DNA of 64,000 nt from Bacteroidota bacterium (GTDB lineage: Bacteria; Bacteroidota; Bacteroidia; AKYH767-A; OLB10), in NCBI GenBank assembly GCA_019136655.1, contig JAGVTU010000001.1, forward strand, positions 124,001 to 188,000. Direction: 5' to 3'. Every line of letters begins with the position of its first letter. The stretch's first letter is position 1. Both the position numbers and the translations under genes were made by a program. Shown piece by piece: positions 31,523 through 42,400 of the stretch. The notes under the pieces are model-generated. The model was not told the origin of the DNA. It did no database searches and saw only the letters and a program-made list of their open reading frames with translations.

Positions 31523-32548
31523 ATGTACACTCCCCAACGAGTAATTACCTTAGGACAATTCATTATAGAGCGCCAGTCTGATTTTCCTTATGCAAAAGGC
31601 GAACTTTCAAGATTGCTGCGCGATATTGGTATAGCAGCCAAGATGGTCAACCGCGAAGTAAACAAGGCAGGACTTGTAGATATTCTTGGTGACTATGGCA
31701 GCACCAATGTGCAGGGCGAAGAAGTAAAAAAACTGGATGTTTACGCCAACGAACAATTTATATCAGCATTGAGCAGCGGTGGCGAAACATGTGCAGTTGC
31801 AAGCGAAGAGGTGGAGGAGATGGTTCCTATCAATACTGAAATTTCAAAAAATGCAAAGTATGTGGTAGCCATTGACCCGTTGGATGGTTCGTCAAACATT
31901 GATGTGAATGTTTCAATAGGAACAATTTTTTCTATTTACAGACGCACCACACTTTCAGGTGCGAGCAACCTTACTGATTTTATGCAGAAAGGTACTGAAC
32001 AGGTAGCTGCGGGTTATGTCATTTACGGCTCATCAACGATGATGGTTTACACCACAGGAAAGGGCGTGAACGGATTTACACTCGATCCTTCAATAGGTGA
32101 GTTTTGTCTGTCGCATCCTGATATGAAAATTCCAAAACAGGGATACATTTATTCTATTAACGAAGGCAACTACGCACATTTTCCTGAAGGGGTAAAAAAA
32201 TACATCAAGTTTTGCCAGGAAGAAGATGATAAAACCAAACGACCGTATTCATCACGTTACATAGGATCGCTGGTAGCTGATTTTCACCGCAACCTGCTCA
32301 AAGGGGGAATTTACATTTATCCTGCAACAGCCAAGGCTTCCAAAGGCAAGCTGAGGCTGATGTATGAGTGTAACCCACTGGCTTTTATTGTAGAGCAGGC
32401 CGGAGGTAAGGCTTCCGATGGTTTCACACGGATTATGGATTTACAGCCATCCTCATTGCATCAGCGTACACCATTGTTTATCGGCTCATCTGATATGGTT
32501 TCGAAAGTGGAAGAAATGATGATGCGTTATTCGCAAATGGGAAGTTAG
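31523..32548 (+). CDS. fbp: Class I fructose-1,6-bisphosphatase
   Basis: A 341-residue class I FBPase of gluconeogenesis. Signature blocks are [20 protein letters not shown], the metal site [60 protein letters not shown] with a phosphate-binding Arg, and [20 protein letters not shown]. Length and order are normal. The next gene, pdhB, starts 55 nt downstream with its own -7 element. Confidence 0.97.
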   Translation: MYTPQRVITLGQFIIERQSDFPYAKGELSRLLRDIGIAAKMVNREVNKAGLVDILGDYGSTNVQGEEVKKLDVYANEQFISALSSGGETCAVASEEVEEMVPINTEISKNAKYVVAIDPLDGSSNIDVNVSIGTIFSIYRRTTLSGASNLTDFMQKGTEQVAAGYVIYGSSTMMVYTTGKGVNGFTLDPSIGEFCLSHPDMKIPKQGYIYSINEGNYAHFPEGVKKYIKFCQEEDDKTKRPYSSRYIGSLVADFHRNLLKGGIYIYPATAKASKGKLRLMYECNPLAFIVEQAGGKASDGFTRIMDLQPSSLHQRTPLFIGSSDMVSKVEEMMMRYSQMGS

Positions 32549-32569
32549 TTTTTTCAAAACTGTTTTACC

Positions 32570-32577
32570 TATTTTTG
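32570..32577 (+). promoter_or_regulatory. -7 element of pdhB
   Basis: TATTTTTG matches TAnnTTTG 26 nt before the pdhB ATG; no convincing -33 box. Confidence 0.4.
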
Positions 32578-32603
32578 TTATTCTAAATTTTTAAAAGCCA
32601 GAT

Positions 32604-33584
32604 ATGCGGGAGATACAATTTCGTGAAGCATTGCGCGAAGCTATGAGCGAAGAAATGCGCAGAGATGAATCGGTATTTTTAATGGGAGAGGAAGTAGCTG
32701 AATATAATGGTGCCTACAAAGTGTCGCAAGGTATGTTGGATGAGTTTGGTGTAAGAAGAGTGATTGATACACCCATTGCCGAACTCGGTTTTGCAGGAAT
32801 AGGAGTGGGCGCTGCCATGAACGGACTCAGACCTATCATTGAATTTATGACGTTCAACTTTTCTCTTGTTGCAATAGATCAGGTCATCAACTCTGCTGCT
32901 AAAATAAAAAGTATGAGCGGTGGTCAGTATCATGTGCCCATTGTTTTTCGCGGACCTACTGCTTCTGCAGGCATGTTAAGCTCGCAGCATTCTCAGGCAT
33001 TTGAAAGCTGGTATGCAAACTGCCCGGGACTTAAAGTAATTGTACCCTCCAATCCCAAAGATGCAAAAGGTCTTTTGAAATCTGCCATTCGCGACAACGA
33101 CCCGGTGATATTTATGGAGAGTGAACAGATGTATGGCGATAAAGGAGAAGTGCCCGAAGGCGAATACCTGATGCCCATAGGAGTTGCTGACATCAAGCGT
33201 CCCGGAAAAGATGTTACCATTGTGTCGTTCGGAAAAATCATTAAGACAGCATACAAAGCTGCTGAAGAATTGGCCAAAGAAAATATTGATGCAGAAATTA
33301 TTGATTTGCGTACTGTGCGTCCTATTGATTATGCAACAGTTATTGAATCGGTAAAGAAAACAAACAGAATGGTATTTGTTGAAGAGTCGTGGCCACTGGC
33401 AAACATTGCCACTGAAGTTGCTTTTAAAGTACAACGTGAAGCTTTCGACTATTTGGATGCTCCTGTGCTAAGAGTTACTGGCGGAGATGTGCCTTTGCCC
33501 TATGCACCAACATTAATTGATGCATACCTGCCTAATGCAGAACGAATCATTAAGGCAGTGAAAAAAGTGATGTATCTGGATTGA
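32604..33584 (+). CDS. pdhB: Pyruvate dehydrogenase E1 component, beta subunit
   Basis: A 326-residue E1-beta subunit of the pyruvate dehydrogenase complex. It begins [20 protein letters not shown], has the thiamine-binding [18 protein letters not shown] region, [20 protein letters not shown], the [20 protein letters not shown] loop, and the transketolase C-terminal domain [20 protein letters not shown] ... [16 protein letters not shown], ending with ADVPLPYAP-like [20 protein letters not shown]. The E1-alpha gene is not adjacent, so the subunits are split. It converges with ctpA; 51 nt lie between. Confidence 0.95.
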   Translation: MREIQFREALREAMSEEMRRDESVFLMGEEVAEYNGAYKVSQGMLDEFGVRRVIDTPIAELGFAGIGVGAAMNGLRPIIEFMTFNFSLVAIDQVINSAAKIKSMSGGQYHVPIVFRGPTASAGMLSSQHSQAFESWYANCPGLKVIVPSNPKDAKGLLKSAIRDNDPVIFMESEQMYGDKGEVPEGEYLMPIGVADIKRPGKDVTIVSFGKIIKTAYKAAEELAKENIDAEIIDLRTVRPIDYATVIESVKKTNRMVFVEESWPLANIATEVAFKVQREAFDYLDAPVLRVTGGDVPLPYAPTLIDAYLPNAERIIKAVKKVMYLD

Positions 33585-33635
33585 GATACTTCTCTTTTTG
33601 AACAGCAAAGTTTTTGTCCAATAAACTTTTAATAA

Positions 33636-35213
33636 TTACCTCACTGCAATTTTCATTTTCTCAAAGGTATTGTCCTTGATAGACTGAACTGCTTTTTGGA
33701 ATGTATCATCCATTTTGTTGATGATGTAGAAGTAAGCACTGATGTTATACAGATCTCGTGCTATTAATGCTTTAATCTGTGCTTTTATAATTTCTTCTGA
33801 ACGTTTAAGTGCTTCTTCGTCTTTGGCAACTCCTTTTTTGTCTGCATAAGCATAAAAGTCCTGCATCATTGCATCATCCATTACAAAACCTTTGTCAAAA
33901 GCAACCACATCAGCATATTTCGTTTTAAGTTTTGCACGGTTGTTATCGGCATAGGTGAGGGAGTATTCACTCATCACAGCTTTGCGTATCAGGTCTGAAT
34001 AATACTTGGTACTGAAAGTGGTATCTAACGGAACAAACACATCAGGCATAATACCACCACCGCCATAAACCACTCTTTTGTCATTAGTGAAATATTTCAG
34101 TGAGTCGTTAAACTTAATACTGTCGGCATGGTAAAGCTCTCCGTGCTTAAAACGGTTGCTGATGTCTTCGCTATACAGTTCATCACCTTCCTGATAAGAT
34201 TTTTGAATACATCTGCCGGAAGGAGTGTAGTAGCGTGCAACAGTAAGTCGCACAGCGCTGCCATCAGGAAATGAATAGGGCTTTTGTACCAATCCTTTTC
34301 CGAATGAGCGTCTGCCAACAACCAAACCTCTGTCCCAGTCCTGAACGGCACCTGTAACAATTTCGCTTGCTGATGCAGAGTATTCGTTAATCATTACAAC
34401 CAGTTTGCCTTTTTCCCATCCTCCCGTTGCAGTGGAGTAATAGTCTTCGCGCGGTTGCGAACGCCCTTGTGTGTAAACAATTAATTTGCCATCACTGAGA
34501 AATTCATCAGCAAGCTGATGTGCACGATTGAGATATCCGCCTCCATTACTGGACAGATCAAGAATAAGATTTTTTATTCCCTGACTTTTCAGTTTTGCAA
34601 GAGCTTCTTTAAATTCTTCAACCGTGTTGTCGGCAAAGCGGCTGATTTTGATGTATCCAATATCAGGTTCAATTTTGTACGAAGCATCTACACTGAACAA
34701 AGGAATTTTATCGCGTGTAATTTCAAAAGTCACCAGTTCGGGTTCTCCTCTGCGATAGATGTCAACTTTAACTTTAGTGCCTTTATCGCCACGTAACTTC
34801 GATATCACATCTTTATTGGTAATTTTAATTCCTGCAACTTTATTTCCGTCAATATTTACAATACGGTCACCGGGTCTTATCCCTAATTTTTCTGACGGAC
34901 CACCTGCAATGGTTTGTGTCACCATGATGGTATCATCTAATATGTTGAACTGAATACCCACACCTTCAAACTTTCCAACCAAAGGTTCATTCATTTCTTT
35001 GAGTTCGTTTGCAGGAATATATTGCGAATGAGGATCGCAATCTTTCAGAATAGCACGGATACCATCATCCACCAGTTTGCTTTTGTTTACTGTATCCACA
35101 TAATAATAATCTATCATCTGCATCAGTCCACCCAGTTTTTGTATCTCCATATTTTGTGCATACATAATATGGCTGATGGCGGCAAGTAGAAATAGTACCA
35201 GTGTTTTTTTCAT
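33636..35213 (-). CDS. ctpA: S41 family C-terminal processing peptidase (CtpA/Tsp-like)
   Basis: A 525-residue exported serine protease. A signal peptide (about 1-20) is followed by an N-terminal helical domain, a PDZ domain (about 70-160: GIRPGDRIVNIDGNKVAGIK), and the S41 catalytic domain with LDLSSNGGGYLNRAHQLADE, the nucleophile Ser in MINEYSASASEIVTGAV and the Lys in RRSFGKGLVQKPYSF. A long helical C-terminal part follows. It trims C-termini of envelope proteins in the periplasm. The divergent region 35214-35439 separates it from the adenosyltransferase gene. Confidence 0.96.
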   Translation of the reverse strand: MKKTLVLFLLAAISHIMYAQNMEIQKLGGLMQMIDYYYVDTVNKSKLVDDGIRAILKDCDPHSQYIPANELKEMNEPLVGKFEGVGIQFNILDDTIMVTQTIAGGPSEKLGIRPGDRIVNIDGNKVAGIKITNKDVISKLRGDKGTKVKVDIYRRGEPELVTFEITRDKIPLFSVDASYKIEPDIGYIKISRFADNTVEEFKEALAKLKSQGIKNLILDLSSNGGGYLNRAHQLADEFLSDGKLIVYTQGRSQPREDYYSTATGGWEKGKLVVMINEYSASASEIVTGAVQDWDRGLVVGRRSFGKGLVQKPYSFPDGSAVRLTVARYYTPSGRCIQKSYQEGDELYSEDISNRFKHGELYHADSIKFNDSLKYFTNDKRVVYGGGGIMPDVFVPLDTTFSTKYYSDLIRKAVMSEYSLTYADNNRAKLKTKYADVVAFDKGFVMDDAMMQDFYAYADKKGVAKDEEALKRSEEIIKAQIKALIARDLYNISAYFYIINKMDDTFQKAVQSIKDNTFEKMKIAVR

Positions 35214-35397
35214 CTGTTTTTATTTTTAATCAATAAAATTTTGTACGTTAACCTTTTCAAATTAAAGAATTTTAAACAACTATAACAGCATTAAAATTGC
35301 CTGTTTAACAAAGATTAACTAATCACTTACCAAAGAAATAAACCCTGAGTGTTAGCATTTTTAATCTCTGAAATATTTATCAGTAACAAAATGTTGA

Positions 35398-35405
35398 TAG
35401 GTTTG
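35398..35405 (+). promoter_or_regulatory. -7 element of the adenosyltransferase gene
   Basis: TAGGTTTG matches TAnnTTTG, 34 nt before the ATG at 35440. The stretch 35214-35397 shows no gene. Confidence 0.4.
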
Positions 35406-35439
35406 TTGCCTAAGTAACATTTATTCAGATAAAAAATCA

Positions 35440-35991
35440 ATGAAAATATACACTAAAACCGGAGATCAGGGCAAGACCTCTCTCATCGGTGGAACAAGGG
35501 TAGAAAAGCATCACATCAGAATAGAAGCTTATGGCACGGTAGATGAGCTTAATTCTTACATCGGTTTAATAGCAGATTTGGTTGAAGAAAAAGATCAGTG
35601 CCTGCATGTTCTGCGCGAAATTCAGGACAGGCTGTTTACTATTGGCTCTTCACTTGCATCAGACCCTGAAAAATCAAGAATGAAAATACCTGACTTGCAC
35701 GATAGCGATATTGAGTTGTTGGAAAAAGAAATGGACAGAATGAATGAACAATTGCCTGTATTGAAATCGTTTATTCTCGCAGGGGGCAATGCCGTGAACA
35801 CCCACAGCCATATTGCGCGTTGTGTATGCCGCAGAGCAGAGCGTTTGGCCACGGCCTTGCAGCAACAGGAGTGGGTAGAGCCCAAGGTGCTGATTTACCT
35901 TAACAGGCTGTCGGATTATCTTTTTATGGTAGCCCGCTACTCCAGTTTTGTCCGCAATACACCTGAAATATCCTGGAAACCAAGACTTTAA
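35440..35991 (+). CDS. Cob(I)alamin adenosyltransferase, PduO type
   Basis: A 183-residue ATP:corrinoid adenosyltransferase that makes adenosylcobalamin. The N-terminal ATP site TKTGDQGKTSLIGGTRVEKH and RIEAYGTVDELNSYIGLIAD are diagnostic, as are FILAGGNAVNTHSHIARCVC and RRAERLATAL near the C-terminus. Length is typical of the single-domain PduO type. It shows that the organism has, or salvages, vitamin B12. Confidence 0.96.
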   Translation: MKIYTKTGDQGKTSLIGGTRVEKHHIRIEAYGTVDELNSYIGLIADLVEEKDQCLHVLREIQDRLFTIGSSLASDPEKSRMKIPDLHDSDIELLEKEMDRMNEQLPVLKSFILAGGNAVNTHSHIARCVCRRAERLATALQQQEWVEPKVLIYLNRLSDYLFMVARYSSFVRNTPEISWKPRL

Positions 35992-36018
35992 TATGTATCT
36001 AATTGTGTAAAAAAAGAC

Positions 36019-36050
36019 TTGTTTTTTCTGTTTTTATTTACATATTTTTG
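36019..36050 (+). promoter_or_regulatory. Promoter of the DUF2795 gene
   Basis: TTG at 36019-36021 and TATTTTTG at 36043-36050 are 21 nt apart, a good match to the Bacteroidota -33/-7 pattern. The leader then has a CCCTTaaaaaAAGGG stem just before the gene. Confidence 0.6.
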
Positions 36051-36108
36051 CAGCCCCTTAAAAAAAGGGATTAAAATCAGAGTAAAACTTTAAATTATAG
36101 ATTAGTAA

Positions 36109-36330
36109 ATGTATTGGACACTGGAATTAGCTTCGCATCTTGAAGACGCACCCTGGCCTGCTACCAAAGACGAATTAATTGATTATGCCATCCGTTCAGG
36201 CGCACCTGTTGAGGTTGTGGAGAACTTACAGGAGTTGGAGGATGAAGGAGAATCGTATGAAAGCATTGAAGAAATCTGGCCCGATTATCCTACCAAGGAT
36301 GATTTCTTTTTCAACGAAGATGAGTATTAA
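36109..36330 (+). CDS. DUF2795 domain protein
   Basis: A 73-residue acidic protein with the DUF2795 pattern: MYWTLELASHLEDAPWPATK, then DELIDYAIRSGAPVEVVENL and LEDEGESYESIEEIWPDYPT. Nearly identical small proteins are found throughout Bacteroidota, usually as single genes; the function is unknown. It has its own promoter and intrinsic terminator. Confidence 0.93.
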   Translation: MYWTLELASHLEDAPWPATKDELIDYAIRSGAPVEVVENLQELEDEGESYESIEEIWPDYPTKDDFFFNEDEY

Positions 36331-36356
36331 GAAATAGAGTAAACATATTGAATGAG

Positions 36357-36386
36357 AAAGGCTGTACTTGTTGGTGCAGCCTTTTG
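36357..36386 (+). terminator. Intrinsic terminator after the DUF2795 gene
   Basis: AAAGGCTG pairs with CAGCCTTT across a 12-nt loop, followed by a short T stretch. It lies between this gene and the convergent asnS. Confidence 0.75.
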
Positions 36387-36416
36387 TTATTTATAAATTA
36401 ATCTTGCTTATCAGAA

Positions 36417-37802
36417 TTAGAATTCTGCATTCTTAGGGGTGCGTGGAAACGGAATAACATCACGTATATTATTCATTCCTGTTACAAACAAAATCAAACG
36501 TTCAAAGCCTAATCCAAATCCTGAATGTGGGCACGTACCAAATTTGCGTGTGTCCAGATACCACCACATTTCCTTTTCGGGAATATGCATTTCTTTCATT
36601 CTGCTGCTTAGTTTTTCGAAATCTTCCTCACGCTGCGACCCGCCAATAATTTCGCCAATCCAGGGGAACAAAACATCCATGGCACGAACGGTTTTGCCAT
36701 CATCATTTTGTTTCATATAAAACGCTTTTATCTGTTTGGGATAATCAGTGAGAATAACAGGCCCTTTGAAATGCTCTACAAGATAATTCTCATGCTCTTT
36801 CTGCAGGTCCGAACCCCATTCAACCTGATATTCGAATGTTGCATTATTGGGTGCCAGTACTTCTATAGCTTCGGTATAAGTAAGACGTGTAAATGGTTTA
36901 TCAATAACACTGCGTAAACGCGCAATCAGTTCCTTGTCGTACATGTTGTTAAGGAACTCAATATCATCATAACAGTTTTCAAGTGCATAGCTGATCAGAA
37001 ATTTGAGCATGTCTTCAGCCAGATCCATGTTTTCTTTCGCCTCATAAAAAGCCATTTCAGGTTCTATCATCCAGAATTCGGCAAGGTGCCTTGGTGTGTT
37101 GCTGTTTTCAGCACGGAAGGTAGGGCCGAAGGTGTAAATTTTACCTAATGCAAGTGCTGCAAGCTCGCCTTCAAGCTGACCAGAAACAGTGAGGTTGGTT
37201 TCTTTTCCAAAAAAATCTTCTTTATAGTTTATTTCACCATCTTCAGTGCGTGGCAGTTTGTTCATGTCGAGGGTTGTTACTCTGAACATTTCGCCTGCAC
37301 CTTCTGCATCACTTCCTGTGATGATGGGAGTGTGTATGTAATAAAATCCGTTCTTATTGAAATAATGATGTATGGCATAAGCCATTGCATGACGTATGCG
37401 AAATACAGCACCAAAAGTGTTGGTACGCGGGCGCAGGTGTGCAATTTCGCGAAGGAATTCCATGGTATGACCTTTCTTTTGCAGCGGATAACTTTCAGCA
37501 TCTGCTGTTCCATATACCTGTATTTCTTTAGCCTGTATTTCTACCTTTTGCCCTTGCCCCTGAGAGGCTACCAGAACGCCTGTGACAGCCACACATGATC
37601 CGGTAGTAATCTGTTTCATCAAATCATCGCTGAATGCTGCCAGTTCAGCTACTGCCTGAATGTTATGAATAGTACTTCCGTCATTTAATGCTATAAACGA
37701 AATATTTTTATTTCCTCTTCGGGTACGTACCCATCCTTTTGCTGTTACAGTTTGCCCCGAAGGGGAAGTTTTTAAAAGTTCTTTTACGGAAGTGTGATGC
37801 AT
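36417..37802 (-). CDS. asnS: Asparaginyl-tRNA synthetase
   Basis: A 461-residue class IIb aminoacyl-tRNA synthetase. The N-terminal OB-fold anticodon domain has [20 protein letters not shown]. The catalytic core shows [20 protein letters not shown], motif 2 around [20 protein letters not shown] with WMIEPEMAF, and motif 3 in [20 protein letters not shown] followed by VIPFPRTP. These place it with AsnRS rather than AspRS. Length is normal. A -7 element TAACTTTG (37821-37828) precedes it. Confidence 0.97.
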   Translation of the reverse strand: MHHTSVKELLKTSPSGQTVTAKGWVRTRRGNKNISFIALNDGSTIHNIQAVAELAAFSDDLMKQITTGSCVAVTGVLVASQGQGQKVEIQAKEIQVYGTADAESYPLQKKGHTMEFLREIAHLRPRTNTFGAVFRIRHAMAYAIHHYFNKNGFYYIHTPIITGSDAEGAGEMFRVTTLDMNKLPRTEDGEINYKEDFFGKETNLTVSGQLEGELAALALGKIYTFGPTFRAENSNTPRHLAEFWMIEPEMAFYEAKENMDLAEDMLKFLISYALENCYDDIEFLNNMYDKELIARLRSVIDKPFTRLTYTEAIEVLAPNNATFEYQVEWGSDLQKEHENYLVEHFKGPVILTDYPKQIKAFYMKQNDDGKTVRAMDVLFPWIGEIIGGSQREEDFEKLSSRMKEMHIPEKEMWWYLDTRKFGTCPHSGFGLGFERLILFVTGMNNIRDVIPFPRTPKNAEF

Positions 37803-37820
37803 TAGAATTTAAATTTTCGG

Positions 37821-37828
37821 CAAAGTTA
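37821..37828 (-). promoter_or_regulatory. -7 element of asnS
   Basis: TAACTTTG on the minus strand matches TAnnTTTG, 18 nt before the asnS ATG. Confidence 0.5.
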
Positions 37829-37893
37829 TTAGAATGAATAAAATGGTTATTGGCTTTTGTTTAGTTTACAACTTAACCGGTAATCTTTTGACC

Positions 37894-37927
37894 TAAAAAA
37901 AGAGGCTGCTTGATTAAGGCAGCCTCT
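37894..37927 (-). terminator. Intrinsic terminator of the susCD operon
   Basis: A perfect 9-bp stem, AGAGGCTGC (37901-37909) with GCAGCCTCT (37919-37927), and a run of seven T on the minus strand just after it. It separates susD from asnS. Confidence 0.88.
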
Positions 37928-37948
37928 CAAAGTTGGATATTTTAAATA

Positions 37949-39469
37949 TTATGGTTTGTCCCACCACATACGTGTATCCTGTTCGTCAGCACCCTGAGCA
38001 GCTACAACTGCACTATAATTTGCTGAGTTAAGGGTTTGTTCCAAAACAGGATATTTCATTCTTCTTGGAATGTCAGTACCATCAATTATGCCATCAGCAG
38101 GTTGCTGAAGTTTGGTAAAACCAAGTCTTCTCCATTCAACCCAACCCTGAACACCTTGATTAAAAAGAGCAATCCATTTCTGTACGCCAATTTTTTGTTT
38201 CCAGTCACCGGGTGCTGTTGTATAATCTACATCAGGCTGTGCAAGATAAGCAGCTGCATCACCTGTAGTACCGTTTAGACCAGTCCAAAAGTCAATACTT
38301 GCAGTAACACCATTGTTATAGTGATCCTGAGCAGTTCCTGTAACATTCCAGCCACGTTCAACAGCTTCAGCAAGCATAAATTCTACCTGCGCATAATCCA
38401 TGAAAATACCGGGAAGAGATGCTGACAGTGTTAAAGCTGAACGCTGAGAGATTTTTGAATTTGGAGTTTGTGCACCATTAGCTTCAGATAATCCATAAAC
38501 TTCACCTGTCCACAATCCGGTAGCACTGGCTGGATTGAAGAAACACTCTCTGCGTGGGTCGTTTAATGGAGTAAGTGTGCTGTCAAGGAATGTGTTACTT
38601 GCACAATAGTCATTACGACCTGAAATGTAACGGTTATAGTAAATCGGATTTGCACTTGGGTATGTGCCATATTGAAGTAATGCATTATCGCTATTAGACG
38701 TAAATGCTCCATCAGTATTAGCTGCTTCAAAAGCTGCCTGAGATGCAGCAGCATCTTTATCAGCAGTTCTTAGTGCAAGACGCATTTTCAGGGAGTTGCC
38801 AAACTTTTTCCATAATGAAATATCTCCATTATAAACAACATCACCATGTGGACCTGATGCAGCTACATCAATAAGGCTTAATGCATTGTTCAAATCGTTC
38901 ATTAGTCCTTTGTAAATATCCTCCTGTTTATCATACTTAGGCGTAGTAATTTTTTCAGCCTGTAATGCTTCAGAATAAGGAATATCACCCCAGGTGTCAG
39001 TCATATTTTGATATAACCATACCTTAAGAATAGTAGCAACGGCAATCTGATTATTTACATCACCATCTACAGAAGACAAATCAGGCTCTTCTGTACATCT
39101 TTTAATAATCTGATCTAATTCATAAAGACCGCCAACATTTACCAATTGATCGTTATTGGCACCTCCATAAAAACGTGACCAATAATTATTGGTAACATTG
39201 GTACGGAAGAAATAACGGCTTTCAGAAGTATATTGGTTTGATGACCAGTATTGACCTAACTGATTACCAACCTGGCCGCCCCACCATACATCAATGGTAT
39301 TATCCATAATACCACGCTGAGCTCCTGTAAGGAGATAAGAGTTTGGCACTTCTTTCGGATTGTTTGGATCTTCATTGATGCGTTCAAAATTCTTTCTGCA
39401 CGATCCAAGCAGCAGTGATCCTATCATTACTACTGCAATTGCTTTATGATTTATTTTTATTTGTATCAT
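37949..39469 (-). CDS. SusD/RagB-like nutrient-binding outer-membrane lipoprotein
   Basis: A 506-residue SusD-like lipoprotein of the SusD-like_2 type. The lipobox LLLGSC gives a lipidated Cys near residue 22, then NFERINEDPNNPKEVPNSYL, the usual start of this subgroup. The TPR-like core includes ISLWKKFGNSLKMRLALRTA and IFMDYAQVEFMLAEAVERGW. The late segment EWRRLGFTKLQQPADGIIDG and RMKYPVLEQTLNSANYSA is also typical. It sits on the cell surface as the lid of the SusC transporter, which is encoded 19 nt upstream. No enzyme genes follow, so the glycan or peptide substrate cannot be guessed. Confidence 0.95.
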   Translation of the reverse strand: MIQIKINHKAIAVVMIGSLLLGSCRKNFERINEDPNNPKEVPNSYLLTGAQRGIMDNTIDVWWGGQVGNQLGQYWSSNQYTSESRYFFRTNVTNNYWSRFYGGANNDQLVNVGGLYELDQIIKRCTEEPDLSSVDGDVNNQIAVATILKVWLYQNMTDTWGDIPYSEALQAEKITTPKYDKQEDIYKGLMNDLNNALSLIDVAASGPHGDVVYNGDISLWKKFGNSLKMRLALRTADKDAAASQAAFEAANTDGAFTSNSDNALLQYGTYPSANPIYYNRYISGRNDYCASNTFLDSTLTPLNDPRRECFFNPASATGLWTGEVYGLSEANGAQTPNSKISQRSALTLSASLPGIFMDYAQVEFMLAEAVERGWNVTGTAQDHYNNGVTASIDFWTGLNGTTGDAAAYLAQPDVDYTTAPGDWKQKIGVQKWIALFNQGVQGWVEWRRLGFTKLQQPADGIIDGTDIPRRMKYPVLEQTLNSANYSAVVAAQGADEQDTRMWWDKP

Positions 39470-39488
39470 GTTCAATCGTTTTTAATAG

Positions 39489-42400
39489 TTAAAATCTAAC
39501 ATTCAGGTTAATACCAAAGGTACGTGCAGTTGGTAATTGTCCGCCTTCAAAACCCTGTACGTTGCTGGTTGACAAACCTGATTCAGGATCGATATTAGGT
39601 GCATTCTTGTGAAGGATGGCAAGGTTACGACCGTAAATTCCTACAGAAACTCCACGGATTCCTTTCTTGAATAATGAACTTGGAAGTTCATAAGAAAGTG
39701 TCATTTCACGTAATTTAACAAACGAAGCATCATAAACATCAGCAGCAGTAATAACATAACCACCATCAAGGAAATAATGATCTACGGCAGCAACAACAGT
39801 AGTGTTTTGTTCACCTGTTTCAGTTACACCTTCGTTTATTAAACCATTTTCACGGATATCACCTTCTGCTGTTTCAGCAAAAAGTCCGGAGTATTTACCC
39901 CAAACATTGGTAAGAGAATAAACTTTGCCACCTTTTTGGAAGTCAATCAAACCGCCTAAACGAATACCTTTAAAAGATATATAGGTGTTTACACCTCCTG
40001 TATAGTCAGGTAATACAGAACCTAAAGGTTTCACTACATCTGAACGTAAATAGAATCCGTCTGCATCAACAACTTTATTTCCATTATCATCATAAACAAA
40101 ATCATAACCCACAATTTGTGATGCTTCCATTCCTTTATACATCTGAAGTGTGGCAGAGAAAGGAGCAGTACCAATTTGTACACTTTCAGTTTCATTGCCA
40201 TTTTCATCAGTAAAGAGTTTCTCAACTCTGTTTTTTGTTTTAGCCCAGTTGAATCCTACACCCCACTCAAGACCATTCTTAAGTTTAACCGGAATAACAT
40301 TTAACATTAACTCCACTGTTTTATTTGAAATTTCAGCAGCATTGTAAATTTTAAAATTAATTCCACTGGCACCTGATTGCTGAACATTGAAGATAACGTC
40401 TTTAGATATAGAAGAACTGTATGCCACATCCATAGAAATGCGTTGATTCAGGAATCGTGCTTCAATACCTGTTTCAAAACCTGATGTAAATTCAGGCTTC
40501 AAAGTAGTGTTATTAAATGTTCCTGGGTGCACACTTGTAGGAACACCATTGAAGTTATCTGAAATTAATGCTGGTGTGGCTGTTGCACGGTATGCAGGAG
40601 GATCAATAGCTGTTTGTGCCCAACCTGCTCTTAATTTACCATAGTTTAACCATGCTAAATTGAGTTTCTCTGAGAATACAAAGCTACCGCTTACAGAAGG
40701 ATAGAAATAAGAGTTATTGTCTTCCGGAAGAGTAGAACTCCAGTCATTACGTCCTGTTATATCTAAATAAAGGAAACTCTTATAACCCAATGATGCACTG
40801 GCAAACACTGAGTTCTTACGCAGTTGTCTTACTTGAGAGCTTTGAATCAATTCACTGCTTTGTGAGTTACTGATGCTATAGAAATTAGGAACTTTCAAGC
40901 CACCTTGGGTTGCAATAAATTTATTGCTGAACTTCTGATCCATTCTGTTTGCACCTACAAAACCATTAAAGTCAAAGTCGTCAGAAATTCTGTGTTTGTA
41001 GTTCAACATCATTTCATAGTTGTTCTCATTAAACTGGAGAGTATTCTCAGAATAAGAAGGGATGGCTGTTGCAATGGCACTTCCAACAGCAACGCGCTCC
41101 TGACGGAAATCGTCATAATAGTCTGTTTTGCCTGATGCTATTACAGAAAACCCTTTTCCTAAATCATAAGTAAAATTTAATGCACCATATAAGCGGTTAC
41201 GCTGATCGGTTTCATAATTTTCATAAGCAACCCAATATGGATTATCCCAATAAAGCGGTGATGGATCATCTTCTGCATTCATGTTCCATGCACGTTGAGA
41301 ACCATCAGGGTTTTTATAATCTTCAAGTTGATGTATATCTAACTGACGTTGCCACCATTGGTTAAAGTTTGAAGCAATGCTGTTATATCCTGTTGCTGCA
41401 CGTCCTTTACCTCTTGAAACCACATAGTTCATACTGATATCAGCAGATAGGCGATCAGTAAATTTATTAGAACCCGAGAAACTTACAATATTTCTGTTGA
41501 GTTTCTCATTTGGAATAACACCTTTTTCGTCATAATTTGTATAGCCTAAACGGAAAAGAGATTTTTCATTTCCTCCATCAAGAGATATGCTGTTGTTTTT
41601 AACAATACCTGTCTGGAAGAAATCTTTTACGTTATCAGGATGTGCAACCCATGGAGTTTTTTTATTGTAGTTAGGCATAGATGGATAGTAGCTGTCCCAC
41701 TGATAAACTTCCTGACCTAGCAATTCAGGTCCCCAACTTCCGTCATATTCAAATTCTGAACGAGGTTCACCCGGGTGAATATCACTTTCAATAAAATCAG
41801 GTGAAGCACCTCCACCATAACGGTTTTGATATTTAGGCAGGTTATAAATCTTTTTCATTCCGAATCCTATATTCAGGGTAACACCAATTGGAGAATATTT
41901 TTCACTTTTCTCTCTTGCTACTCCTTTTTTGGTGGTGATAATGATCACACCGTTTGAACCACGTGAACCATAAAGAGCAGTTGCTGATGGTCCTTTAAGT
42001 ACGTTGATAGATTCAATATCATCAGGGTTTATATCCTGAATTGCATTACCGTAGTCATATCCTAATGCACCCCGTGCCTGATCTACGGTTGTTACGTTTT
42101 CGTTATTCATCGGAATACCATCTACCACAAAAAGTGGTTGGTTTTCAAAGTTGATTGAACGTAATCCTCTGAGCAATATTCTTGATGAACCACCAAGATT
42201 GCTGGAACCTGTGATTGACACACCTGCAACTCTTCCCTGTAAGGAGTTGATAAAGTTTGCTTCTTTTGCATCAGATAATTCTTCAGCACTTACTTTTTGC
42301 GTTGAGTAACCAAGTGATTTTTCTTCACGCTTAATACCTAATGCTGTAACCACTACTTCGCCAATTTTCTGAACATCCTGACTCATTGTTACATCCAAAC